DNA of 9,373 nucleotides from Pseudomonadota bacterium. Lineage in GTDB: Bacteria > Pseudomonadota > Gammaproteobacteria > Burkholderiales > Burkholderiaceae_D. Of this stretch, positions 1 through 6,648 are shown piece by piece. Position 1 is the stretch's first letter; the number at the start of each line of letters is the position of its first letter. The notes beneath the pieces are model-generated. The model ran no database searches, had not been told where the DNA came from, and saw nothing but the letters and a program-made list of their open reading frames with translations. Location of the stretch: assembly GCA_023392035.1 (NCBI GenBank), contig JAEVZY010000359.1, forward strand, positions 1-9,373. Direction: 5' to 3'. The position numbers were made by a program, and so were the translations under genes.

Positions 1-297
1 TTCCAGCAAGACCAGGGTTTCAGGGCCGATGCGCTCGATGAACTCTTCGCCGACGATGCTGGCTTCGCCCTGCAGCAGTAGCACCAGCACCACCGCGGCC
101 CGCTGCTGCAAGCCGGCGCAATGCAGCACCTGGGGCGCGGCGGCCAATACCGTGAAGCGGCTGCCCAAACGCGTTTCGCCGCTGTGGCAACGGCTTTCAT
201 CGATGCGCTCGGCGCCGGGAGCGGCCGGGGCCAGGCGCAAGCCGGCCAGGAATTCGCTCCATGCCGATGGACGCAGGGCGCGCGGGTACGCGGCCAT
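1..297 (-). CDS. AraC-family-like transcriptional regulator, N-terminal part (runs off the window)
   Basis: An open frame reads leftwards off the window edge with no stop, so only about 99 N-terminal residues are visible and the DNA-binding helix-turn-helix part lies outside. The visible part fits the cupin-like sensor domain of AraC/XylS regulators. A first strand region (FTVLAAAPQVLHC) is followed by a hydrophobic strand and turn (VVLVLLLQGEASI) and then a segment ending in GPETLVLLE, which resembles the G-D-L-V-L-L-D step of these domains. I chose the ATG at 297 because AGGAG (complement of 304-308) lies six bases upstream. An in-frame ATG at 324 also has a GGAG-like site, but the nine codons it adds include AGA, AGG and ACA, which are rare in the neighbouring genes. 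It lies downstream of the amidase on the same strand and might regulate that locus. The family call is moderate because the diagnostic domain is missing. Confidence 0.5.
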   Translation of the reverse strand, partial: MAAYPRALRPSAWSEFLAGLRLAPAAPGAERIDESRCHSGETRLGSRFTVLAAAPQVLHCAGLQQRAAVVLVLLLQGEASIVGEEFIERIGPETLVLLE

Positions 298-353
298 CCT
301 CAGCTCCTGTCTGCTTGTCGCCATGGCGTGCTCCCAGATGTTGCGAACGGAAG

Positions 354-371
354 AGGGGGCCGAGGCCCCCT
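354..371 (-). terminator. GC-rich hairpin downstream of the amidase gene
   Basis: A perfect 7-bp stem (AGGGGGC at 354-360, GCCCCCT at 365-371) closes a four-base loop, 26 bases past the amidase stop on the minus strand. This position suits an intrinsic terminator, but the tract after it on the minus strand (CTCTTCC) is only weakly T-rich. Termination may therefore be partial or Rho-aided, and some read-through into the downstream regulator gene is possible. Confidence 0.5.
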
Positions 372-397
372 TCGCTATTGCCTCGATTGCCGCATGT

Positions 398-1852
398 TCA
401 AGCCTTGAAGCGGCTCGGGAAAATCTCCTTCTTGACGATAGCATGCACGCCCCAGTTGCCGTCAACGACCTGGGTCACCCCGAAGTCGACCGCGACCGAC
501 ATCAGCGCCACCGCTTCGTCTTCGGACAGCTTCTGGGTGCGCATCAGGAAGTGGCGCATCTTGCGGAAGGCGTCGCGCATGGCCAGGTCCACCGAAGACT
601 TCTTGTAGATTTCGTCCTGCGCGCCGCGCCCCAGTTGTTCCAGGTAGTTGGGATAGCTGAAGCCGTGCACCAGCCAGTCGTCCTTGGTTTCCAGGAGCGG
701 ATACTTGAGGTCGGCCAGCGGCGAATTGGCAATGTCGGCCTTCTTGTGCAGGATGAGCTGGAAGGTTCCCGTCAACGAGCACTCGATGGCGGTGCCGCAC
801 AGTTCGGAATCGCCCTGCGAAGCGTGCGGGTCGCCCACCGAGAACAAGGCCTTGGCCACCGACACCGGGTAGTACATGGTCGCGCCTTTGCCGATGCGCC
901 AGTTGTCGATATTGCCGCCGGTGTAGCTGGGCGGAATCGAAGTCACCAGGTCGGATTCGGCCGGCGCCAGGCCCATCACGCCGAAGTGCGGGCGCACCGG
1001 CACCCGGATGTCCTTCAGGATGTTTTCATTCTTGCTGATGGTGCGATGGTCCACCGGCACGCCGGGGTAATCGATGATGGAGTGGGTGACGCCGAAGGGA
1101 TCGGTTTGCGGCGTCCAGCGGAAGTTGTAGGCCGCGCGCGCCCAGCTGCGTTCGCCGCTGGCGTCCACCTCGAAGATGGTGACGACTTCGCGCTGCCTGG
1201 GCTCTTCCAGCTGGTCCTTGTAGTGAAAGCCCCAGTTGGCCGCGGTGCAGGAGCCGAAGGCCTTGCCGCGGAACTGCGGATTGCCCGACTCGCGCAGGGC
1301 GGTATCCAGGATGCGCACTTCCAGCACATCGCCCGGTTCGGCGCCACGCACCGCCACCGGGCCGGTGCAGATGTGCACGCCCATGCCGCCGCCCGCGCCC
1401 AGCTTGTGGTCCATCGGACCGGCGCCGCGGCGGTTGACGCCCTTGCGCTGCTTGTCCCAATAGAACACGCTCTCGGCGCCGGGGTCGCCTTTCACCATGC
1501 GTTCGGCGTCGTCGTTGGCGTGGTGGGTCAGGGCTTCGATGGTGACGAAGTCGCCCGATTCCACTTCGATCAAGGGCTTGAGCGATTTGCTGAAAAAGCC
1601 CCAGTGAACGGTATTGGCGTTGGCCGGCAGGTAGTGGTGCATCACCTTGGCCTCTTCGCGCTTGACGCCGCTCTTGCCGCCGCTGAAGGTGGTGGAGGCC
1701 TGGGCCCCGGCCGCCAGTCCGGCCAGCGAGGCGCTGGCGCCGCTGACGAAAATATCCTTCATGAATCCGCGCCGCGATTCCTTGAATTCTTCTACCACTT
1801 CCTTCTCGTGCGAAGCGTGGGTACAGCCTGCCCCGCAAACATGCTTGCTCAT
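398..1852 (-). CDS. Acetamidase/formamidase family protein with a Tat signal
   Basis: This is a 484-residue member of the FmdA/AmdA family (PF03069), whose characterised members hydrolyse formamide, acetamide and similar short amides to ammonia and the acid. Family motifs seen in order are H-I-C-T-G-P (160-165), G-D-V-L-E-V (174-179), H-F-G-V-M-G-L-A-P (289-297), G-G-N-I-D-N-W (312-318), the signature S-V-G-D-P-H-A-S-Q-G-D-S-E-L-C-G (338-353) and the closing V-V-D-G-N-W-G-V-H (462-470). The N-terminus carries a twin-arginine motif S-R-R-G-F-M-K at 26-32, a weakly hydrophobic stretch and a plausible A-Q-A cleavage site after residue 52, so export to the periplasm is likely. Without the leader it is about 430 residues, close to the longer family members. 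AAGGAG (complement of 1859-1864) sits six bases before the ATG. The region ahead of the Tat motif holds an unusual Cys/His cluster (C6, C10, H12, H15). The substrate cannot be read from sequence. An MFS transporter is divergent and an AraC-like regulator lies downstream. Confidence 0.88.
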   Translation of the reverse strand: MSKHVCGAGCTHASHEKEVVEEFKESRRGFMKDIFVSGASASLAGLAAGAQASTTFSGGKSGVKREEAKVMHHYLPANANTVHWGFFSKSLKPLIEVESGDFVTIEALTHHANDDAERMVKGDPGAESVFYWDKQRKGVNRRGAGPMDHKLGAGGGMGVHICTGPVAVRGAEPGDVLEVRILDTALRESGNPQFRGKAFGSCTAANWGFHYKDQLEEPRQREVVTIFEVDASGERSWARAAYNFRWTPQTDPFGVTHSIIDYPGVPVDHRTISKNENILKDIRVPVRPHFGVMGLAPAESDLVTSIPPSYTGGNIDNWRIGKGATMYYPVSVAKALFSVGDPHASQGDSELCGTAIECSLTGTFQLILHKKADIANSPLADLKYPLLETKDDWLVHGFSYPNYLEQLGRGAQDEIYKKSSVDLAMRDAFRKMRHFLMRTQKLSEDEAVALMSVAVDFGVTQVVDGNWGVHAIVKKEIFPSRFKA

Positions 1853-1921
1853 TGTCTTCTCCTTCGGCTTGATGGGATGGATATCTGGGGATCTGCGCTG
1901 GATCTTTGGCGGAGCCTTGTG

Positions 1922-1960
1922 CCGGCCCCTGCGATCTCATCGTGCCGCAGGCTTGGCCGG
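1922..1960. repeat. Nested inverted repeat, candidate operator
   Basis: The outer arms CCGGCC (1922-1927) and GGCCGG (1955-1960) enclose inner arms CCTGCG (1928-1933) and CGCAGG (1946-1951), giving 12 complementary base pairs around a 12-base centre, with three unpaired bases on the right side. It lies about 70-110 bp upstream of the amidase start, a distance suited to a regulator-binding site. In GC-rich DNA such dyads also occur by chance. Confidence 0.35.
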
Positions 1961-2018
1961 GAATCTTGTCACCGGGCGCATAAGTTCTGGTTGCAGGGCG
2001 AACTGGCGGGCGTCGTCA

Positions 2019-2032
2019 GCCTGGCGTCAGGC
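2019..2032. repeat. Short inverted repeat upstream of the MFS transporter gene
   Basis: GCCTG (2019-2023) and CAGGC (2028-2032) form a perfect 5-bp dyad around GCGT. It lies about 130 bp before the transporter start and 170 bp before the amidase start, in the shared control region. It is short enough to be chance. Confidence 0.25.
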
Positions 2033-2159
2033 GCGGCGGCGCGCCACGCCCCGAACGAAGAATGGATGAAAAGGGTAGACTGCAGTTCGCCCGCGCGCTC
2101 CATGCAAACGATGGCAGCGCGGGTCCGACCACACGGCAGTCAAAACAACGAAAAAACGG

Positions 2160-3392
2160 ATGTCACAGCAAATTTCAGGCAGCGCTGCTGCCGCTTCCAG
2201 CGAAGCCACTCTGTCCTCCATCTACAGCAAGGAAAAAGCCAATGTCGCGCGGCTGACCGTCGCCCAGGCGCTGGCCGGTGCCAATACCTCGGTCATCTTT
2301 GCCACCGGCGCCATCGTCGGCAACACCCTGGCACCCGACAAGTCACTGGCGACCTTGCCGATCTCGATCTTCGTGGTCGGCATGACGGCCTGCTCGCTTC
2401 CCATCGGCGCCATCGCGCAAAGATTCGGCCGCAACGTGGCCTTCCTCTCCGGGACCGCCTCCGGCATTCTCACCGGCTTGCTGGGTGCGCTGGCAGTGGT
2501 TCTGGGCTCGTTCTGGCTGTTCTGCCTGGCTACCTTCTTTGGCGGCGCCTATGCGGCGGTGGTGTTCTCCTACCGCTTCGCCGCGGCCGACTGCGTGCCG
2601 CCGGAGCGCCGTCCGCGCGCCCTGTCTTTCGTGATGGCCGGCGGCGTGTTTGCCGGCGTGATCGGGCCGCAGCTGGTGAACTTCACAATGGACCTGTGGG
2701 CGCCGCATACCTTTGCCATCACCTTTGTCGGGCAGGCGGTGGTGGCGGCGGTGGCGGCGCTGGTGCTGCTGGGGATACAGGTTCCGAACCCGGTGGCGGT
2801 TGCGACCGGCGGCAATCCGCGCCCGATCAGGGAGATCGCGCTGCAGCCGGCATTCGTCATCGCCGTCATCTGCGGCGTGGTGTCCTATTTGCTGATGAAC
2901 TTCCTGATGACGGCCGCGCCGCTGGCCATGCGTCTTTGCGGCCTGCCGCAAAAGGCCGCCAACCTGGGGGTGCAATGGCATGTGATCGCCATGTACGGTC
3001 CGGGTTTCTTCACCGGCCGGCTGATCGAGCGTTTCGGCGCCAACAAGGTGGTGCTGGCCGGTCTGGTTCTGAGCGGCATCGCCGCCCTGATCGGCATGGG
3101 TGGCACCGATGTCGAGCACTTCTGGTTGATGCTGATCGTCCTCGGCCTGGCCTGGAATTTCGGCTTCATCGGCGCCTCGGCCATGGTGCTGCGCACGCAT
3201 CGGCCCAATGAGAAGGCGCGGGTACAGGCTTTCAACGATTTCATCGTGTTCGGCATTGTTGCCATCGGCTCCTTCCTTTCCGGCAGCCTGTTGACGGCCT
3301 ATGGCTGGAATATCGTGCTAGGGCTTTCGTTTATTCCACTGTCGTTTGCGGTGCTGACGCTGCTGCTCAAGGGGAGAGCCGCGGCCGCGTGA
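2160..3392 (+). CDS. Major facilitator superfamily transporter
   Basis: This 410-residue protein is dominated by hydrophobic segments consistent with 12 transmembrane helices in two halves. The loop between helices 2 and 3 has a degenerate MFS motif A, G-A-I-A-Q-R-F-G-R at 83-91, with Q replacing the usual Asp. An equivalent G-R-L-I-E-R-F-G-A-N-K occurs in the second half at 286-296. A longer charged linker around 206-227 separates the halves, as usual for the fold. The protein is expected in the inner membrane as a proton-coupled symporter or exporter. Substrate and direction are not readable. The ATG at 2160 lacks a good Shine-Dalgarno sequence (A-rich leader), but the next in-frame Met, at residue 75, lies inside the second helix, so 2160 is the only sensible ATG. 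It is divergent from the amidase, so co-regulation and transport of an amide-related compound are possible but unproven. Confidence 0.85.
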   Translation: MSQQISGSAAAASSEATLSSIYSKEKANVARLTVAQALAGANTSVIFATGAIVGNTLAPDKSLATLPISIFVVGMTACSLPIGAIAQRFGRNVAFLSGTASGILTGLLGALAVVLGSFWLFCLATFFGGAYAAVVFSYRFAAADCVPPERRPRALSFVMAGGVFAGVIGPQLVNFTMDLWAPHTFAITFVGQAVVAAVAALVLLGIQVPNPVAVATGGNPRPIREIALQPAFVIAVICGVVSYLLMNFLMTAAPLAMRLCGLPQKAANLGVQWHVIAMYGPGFFTGRLIERFGANKVVLAGLVLSGIAALIGMGGTDVEHFWLMLIVLGLAWNFGFIGASAMVLRTHRPNEKARVQAFNDFIVFGIVAIGSFLSGSLLTAYGWNIVLGLSFIPLSFAVLTLLLKGRAAAA

Positions 3393-3429
3393 TTCAGGCA
3401 GGCACCGGCAAAGCGCTTGCGCGACCAGG

Positions 3430-3469
3430 CTTGCGGCCGAGCCGGTTCAGGCTCGATTGCCGCCGCAAG
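3430..3469 (+). terminator. Long imperfect hairpin after the MFS gene, possible terminator
   Basis: The outer arms CTTGCGGC (3430-3437) and GCCGCAAG (3462-3469) and inner arms CGAGCC (3438-3443) and GGCTCG (3450-3455) give 14 complementary pairs, a six-base loop and a six-base bulge on the 3' side. It starts 37 bases past the MFS stop. The following bases (TTCCCC) are not a T-tract, so intrinsic termination is uncertain. It may instead protect the mRNA 3' end. Confidence 0.4.
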
Positions 3470-3518
3470 TTCCCCGTGCGCGCAAAAATCAATTTTGCCC
3501 TTATGTGCCTTGCCGCCA

Positions 3519-3546
3519 TTGCGGCGCCTTGGGCGCTGCCGATAAT
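3519..3546 (+). promoter_or_regulatory. Candidate sigma70 promoter for the 157-residue protein gene
   Basis: TTGCGG (3519-3524) and GATAAT (3541-3546, five of six matches to TATAAT) are spaced by 16 bp. The predicted transcription start near 3553 leaves just enough leader for the GGAGG at 3566-3570. An AT-rich inverted repeat at 3482-3498 lies further upstream. The -35 match is poor beyond TTG, so this is tentative. Confidence 0.35.
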
Positions 3547-3575
3547 GAACGAAGGAAGCGCGCGCGGAGGATGTC

Positions 3576-4049
3576 GTGAAAACCTTCGAGCGACTGGGGC
3601 GATGGCTTGACAGCAGCGTATCCGCCGCCTGGATGGACGCTCTCGGGCGACCGGCGCCAGTCGCTTTGTTCCTTGCCTTCCTGGCGGTTCATCTGGCGCG
3701 CAAGTTTGCGCGAGCCACCATGGTTGAGCAATCAAGGGTGGAAGAGGAAGAACGGCGGCTGCAGGCTTCACTGCTTCCTCATTCGACGCCGGACACCGCT
3801 CGGCCGGCGGTTCATTCGGATTCCGTGCAGTCGCTGCTTTCGCTTACCGAAAAACTGCTGGCCTCCCGTTCCTATCGCGGCGCCCGCTGGGAAGCCGATT
3901 GGGCCGACCAGGGACTGAACCTGTGCGCCGAGCTGGAAGAGCTGGAGCGCACCGGAAGGCTGGACCCGCACCAGATCCAGGTCAGCCATCGCTTCATCGA
4001 CGAGTGCTTGCGGCTACGGCCGCGGCCGGGGCAGGTGATGCACCACTGA
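3576..4049 (+). CDS. Hypothetical protein with one N-terminal membrane helix
   Basis: I do not recognise this 157-residue protein. Residues about 26-44 (from P-A-P-V-A-L-F-L to H-L-A-R-K-F) form one hydrophobic helix followed by basic residues, so it is probably a single-pass inner-membrane protein with an N-terminal anchor. A very acidic/basic stretch with four consecutive Glu follows at 57-62. The remainder looks helical and soluble, with a Trp-containing segment at 100-116, a charged helix around 118-127 and an Arg/Pro-rich tail at 147-151. The start is GTG at 3576, supported by GGAGG at 3566-3570 five bases upstream. The ATG at 3571 is in another frame and meets TGA after one codon. Codon use matches the neighbours and a candidate promoter is present, which supports a real gene. 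It converges on the Ldh_2 gene with only 17 bp between stops and no visible terminator. Confidence 0.7.
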   Translation: MKTFERLGRWLDSSVSAAWMDALGRPAPVALFLAFLAVHLARKFARATMVEQSRVEEEERRLQASLLPHSTPDTARPAVHSDSVQSLLSLTEKLLASRSYRGARWEADWADQGLNLCAELEELERTGRLDPHQIQVSHRFIDECLRLRPRPGQVMHH

Positions 4050-4066
4050 TGGTTTGAGACTGTTTC

Positions 4067-5134
4067 CTAGGCAAGCACTTCCGGCAACCCAACATTCCAC
4101 AACCCGGCCGCCTTCTCCAAGCCCGCCCGCGCACTGGCGGCCACCGGCACGCCGCGTTCCAGCGCCTGGCGCTTCTTGACCATCGCCTGTTCGCCCGGCA
4201 CCCGCACCTTTTCCACGCCGGGGCGCGGCGGGTTGCTGTGGCACTGGTCCACCAGCCAGGTGGTCTGGCGGGTGTAGGCATCGCGACCGGCGAAGGCGTT
4301 CGGGTCGATCACCTGCAGATACACGCCCATCAAGATGCCGCCGGGCTGGTCGATGCGGCCGTAGCCGGGCAAGCCCTGGGTCAGGGCTTCGATCAACAGT
4401 GCCATCGCATAACCCTTGTGGCCATGGTCCAGGCCGCCGGTGGGCAGCAGGGTGCCGCCGCCGCTCATCACCACTTGCGGATCGTCGGTTGGATTGCCTT
4501 GCGCATCAATGGCCCACATGCCGGGATATTTTTCCCCGCGCGCAATCAGTTGCCGCGTGCTGTTCAAGGTGGTGATCGAGGCGCTGATGTCCAGCAGCAC
4601 CGGATCGCCAGCGGTCGGAATGCCGGCCGCCAGCGGATTGGGCGAGAGCAGCGCCTTGCTGCCGCCAAAGGGCGCGATGCCCTTGGTCGGCGGGGCGGAG
4701 CAGGCCAGCACCGACATCAATCCCAGTTCGGTCAGGCGCGGCATGTAGACCGCCAGCGCGCCGGTGTGGTGGCTGTTGGCCATCACCAGGGTCACCACGC
4801 CAGCCGTCTTCACGCGTTCGATGGCGAGATCGATGGCCTGCGACAGCAGATAGGCGCCGGGCAGCTTGTTGCCGTTCCAGGTGATGCAGGCGCCATGGTC
4901 GGCCACCACGGTGGGCGCGCCCTTCAGGTTCATGTTGCCGGCGGCAATGGCGTCCAGGTACCAGGGCACCAGGGCCACGCCGTGGGTGCTGTGGCCCATC
5001 ATGTCGGCATCGACCAGCGAGTCGGCCACGGCGGCGGCGATCTCGTCCTGCATGCCGACCTTGCGGAAAATGGCGGCCACGCTCTTGCGCAGGGCCCGGT
5101 GTTCGTAGTGGACGACTTCAGTGCTTGCTTGCAT
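4067..5134 (-). CDS. Malate/L-lactate dehydrogenase (Ldh_2) family NAD(P)-dependent oxidoreductase
   Basis: This is a 355-residue protein of the Ldh_2 family (PF02615), usually about 330-360 residues. Members oxidise or reduce 2-hydroxy/2-oxo acid pairs with NAD(P), for example malate, ureidoglycolate, (R)-sulfolactate and 2,3-diketo-L-gulonate, and are unrelated to classical lactate dehydrogenase. Motifs seen are G-H-S-T-H-G at 47-52 with the presumed catalytic His48, N-S-H-H-T-G-A at 120-126, P-N-P-L-A-A-G at 165-171, L-D-I-S-A-S at 181-186, G-H-K-G-Y at 238-242 and R-V-P-G-E at 311-315. The protein should be cytoplasmic. The substrate is open. It is the second gene of a minus-strand pair, 32 bp after the FAD-dehydrogenase stop. 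Its ATG has only a weak purine-rich leader (GAAAAAAG), so translation may be coupled to the upstream gene. A 10-bp tandem repeat fills most of the gap. Confidence 0.9.
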   Translation of the reverse strand: MQASTEVVHYEHRALRKSVAAIFRKVGMQDEIAAAVADSLVDADMMGHSTHGVALVPWYLDAIAAGNMNLKGAPTVVADHGACITWNGNKLPGAYLLSQAIDLAIERVKTAGVVTLVMANSHHTGALAVYMPRLTELGLMSVLACSAPPTKGIAPFGGSKALLSPNPLAAGIPTAGDPVLLDISASITTLNSTRQLIARGEKYPGMWAIDAQGNPTDDPQVVMSGGGTLLPTGGLDHGHKGYAMALLIEALTQGLPGYGRIDQPGGILMGVYLQVIDPNAFAGRDAYTRQTTWLVDQCHSNPPRPGVEKVRVPGEQAMVKKRQALERGVPVAASARAGLEKAAGLWNVGLPEVLA

Positions 5135-5146
5135 TGGTTCTTTTTT

Positions 5147-5166
5147 CAGTTCAGGTCAGTTCAGGT
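5147..5166. repeat. Perfect 10-bp tandem direct repeat between the dehydrogenase genes
   Basis: CAGTTCAGGT occurs twice back to back (5147-5156 and 5157-5166) and abuts the TGA stop of the FAD dehydrogenase at 5167-5169. It makes up 20 of the 32 intergenic bases. On the coding strand the repeat supplies extra in-frame TGA triplets after the stop. It may simply be a slippage duplication that sets the spacing between the two genes. Confidence 0.85.
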
Positions 5167-6603
5167 TCAAAGGACGCGGCCGGGGTTCATCAAGCCTTGC
5201 GGGTCGAGCGCCTGCTTGATGCGGGCCATCAGTTTCAATTCGAGTTTGCTCTTGTAATGCGGCAGCTTGGCGCGCTTCAACTGGCCGATGCCATGCTCGG
5301 CCGAGATCGAGCCGCCGGCCCTGGCCACCGCTTCATACACGATTTCGTTGAACAGGGCCTGCTTGGCGCGGAATTCCGGCCCGCTGCCGCCGGGCGCGGG
5401 CGCCACGTTGTAGTGCAGGTTGCCATCGCCAAGATGGCCGAACACCACCATGCGAATTCCGGGGCTGGCCGCTTCGCAGGCGGCATTGGTGGCCAGGATG
5501 AAATCGGCAATCGCCGAGATCGGCACCGAGATGTCGTGCTTGATGCTGTCGCCCTCGCGGGTTTGCGCCTCGGGCAGATGGTGGCGGATGTTCCAGAAGG
5601 CTTCCGACTGTGCCAGCGAAGCGGCCACGGCGGCGTCGCTGATCAGGCCGCGTTCCATGGCTTCTTCCATCAGCGCATCGAAGCTTTCCTTGGCATGCGC
5701 TTCGCTTTCCGGGTCGCTGCTTTCCAGCAGCACGGTCCAGGCCGGGTTGCCGGCCAGCGGCTTGCGCAGGGCAGGGAAGTGCTGCGTCACCAGGTCCAGG
5801 CAAAAGCCGCTGATGATTTCAAACGCGGTGAGCGAGGCGGACAGCCTCTGCTGGGCCAGTTCCAGAAGATGCAGCGCTGCATGGGGAGAGTCCACCGCTG
5901 CCAGCGCCGTCATCTTGGCCGCCGGTTGCGGAAACAGCTTCAGTGTGGCGGCGGTGATGATGCCCAGCGTACCCTCGGAGCCGATGAACAGATCGCGCAA
6001 GTCGTAGCCGGTGTTGTCCTTGCGCAGGCCGCGCAAGCCGTCCCAGATTTCGCCTTCGGCGGTCACCACTTCCAGGCCCAGGCACAGTTCGCGCGCGTTC
6101 CCGTAGCGCAGCACGCCGACGCCGCCGGCATTGGTGCCGAGGTTGCCGCCTATGGTGCAGCTGCCTTCCGCGCCCAGCGAAAGGGGAAACAGACGCTGCG
6201 CCGCCTGCGCGGCCTGCTGCACTTCCATCAGGGTCATGCCGGCGCCGACGGTGATGGTGTTGTTGATCGGGTCCACCGCACGCAGTTGGCGCAGGCGGCG
6301 GGTGGAGAGCACCAGCGCGCGGCCGGAATCGTCCGGCACCGCGCCGCCCACCATGCCGGTGTTGCCGCCCTGGGTGACGATAGGCACCCGGTGTTGCGCA
6401 CACCAGCGCACAATCGCCGCCACATCGGCCGTGCTGTCGGGCTCGGCCACCGCCAGCGCGCGGCCGGAAAATTTCCTGATCCAGTCGGTGCAAAAGGGCG
6501 CGGTATCGGATTCCGCGGTCAGGAGGCGTCCGGAAAAGCGCGACGCCAGGTCTTGCAAGGCGACCGGAAGAATGGCCGGAAGGGCGGCCGGGGGCAGGGA
6601 CAT
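5167..6603 (-). CDS. FAD-linked D-2-hydroxyacid dehydrogenase (D-lactate/D-2-hydroxyglutarate dehydrogenase type)
   Basis: This 478-residue flavoprotein has an N-terminal PCMH-type FAD-binding domain and a C-terminal FAD-oxidase_C domain, the architecture of D-lactate dehydrogenase, GlcD and D-2-hydroxyglutarate dehydrogenase. FAD motifs are Q-G-G-N-T-G-M-V-G-G at 78-87, G-A-E-G-S-C-T-I-G-G-N at 144-154 with T-N-A-G-G at 157-161, and I-G-S-E-G-T-L-G-I-I at 207-216. The C-terminal domain has K-H-D-I at 356-359, G-H-L-G-D-G-N-L-H at 389-397 and A-E-H-G-I-G at 435-440. In D2HGDH relatives, two His and a Glu in the latter motifs bind an active-site metal, so H390, H397 and E436 are the likely ligands here. 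The protein ends with the usual M-N-P-G-R-V-L. It probably oxidises a D-2-hydroxy acid to the 2-oxo acid and passes electrons to a quinone, ETF or cytochrome; the exact acid is unknown. GGAGA (complement of 6611-6615) precedes the ATG. It is the first gene of the unit with the Ldh_2 enzyme. Confidence 0.88.
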   Translation of the reverse strand: MSLPPAALPAILPVALQDLASRFSGRLLTAESDTAPFCTDWIRKFSGRALAVAEPDSTADVAAIVRWCAQHRVPIVTQGGNTGMVGGAVPDDSGRALVLSTRRLRQLRAVDPINNTITVGAGMTLMEVQQAAQAAQRLFPLSLGAEGSCTIGGNLGTNAGGVGVLRYGNARELCLGLEVVTAEGEIWDGLRGLRKDNTGYDLRDLFIGSEGTLGIITAATLKLFPQPAAKMTALAAVDSPHAALHLLELAQQRLSASLTAFEIISGFCLDLVTQHFPALRKPLAGNPAWTVLLESSDPESEAHAKESFDALMEEAMERGLISDAAVAASLAQSEAFWNIRHHLPEAQTREGDSIKHDISVPISAIADFILATNAACEAASPGIRMVVFGHLGDGNLHYNVAPAPGGSGPEFRAKQALFNEIVYEAVARAGGSISAEHGIGQLKRAKLPHYKSKLELKLMARIKQALDPQGLMNPGRVL

Positions 6604-6648
6604 GCGTTTGTCTCCGTATTGTTTGAGTGTCAGCCGCAGACTTTACCC

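Larger units (their letters stand above)
1853..2159. other. Divergent intergenic region between amidase and MFS transporter genes
   Basis: These 307 bp lie between two divergently read genes and should contain promoters for both. I found no convincing -35/-10 pair on either strand and no strong Shine-Dalgarno sequence before the transporter ATG. Short open frames here have no supporting start signals. The notable structures are two inverted repeats, at 1922-1960 and 2019-2032, listed separately. No RNA gene was recognised. Confidence 0.6.

Noticed and set aside
1933..1952. A sigma54-like promoter on the minus strand (CGGCAC ... TCGC)
   Set aside because: The GG and GC elements are spaced 14 rather than 12 bases apart, and the -12 element reads TCGC instead of TTGC.
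2053..2081. A sigma70 -10-like TAGACT upstream of the MFS gene
   Set aside because: No acceptable -35 element lies 16-19 bases upstream (GAACGA at the expected place).
29..3211. A 1060-codon open frame on the plus strand
   Set aside because: It runs antisense through the amidase and out of frame through the MFS gene, both strongly supported by family motifs. Its product is rich in Arg, His, Gly and Ala with no domain. It is open because of high GC third-position bias.
3571..3579. ATG just after GGAGG as a start for the small membrane protein
   Set aside because: The frame reads ATG-TCG-TGA and stops at once; the GTG at 3576 opens the long frame.
3389..3610. A 73-codon plus-strand frame overlapping the MFS stop
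   Set aside because: It runs through the bulged hairpin and candidate promoter and overlaps the better-supported gene; no ribosome-binding site or protein features were seen.
4238..5257. A 339-codon plus-strand open frame opposite the Ldh_2 gene
   Set aside because: It is an antisense shadow of a gene with all Ldh_2 motifs and shows no recognisable protein features.
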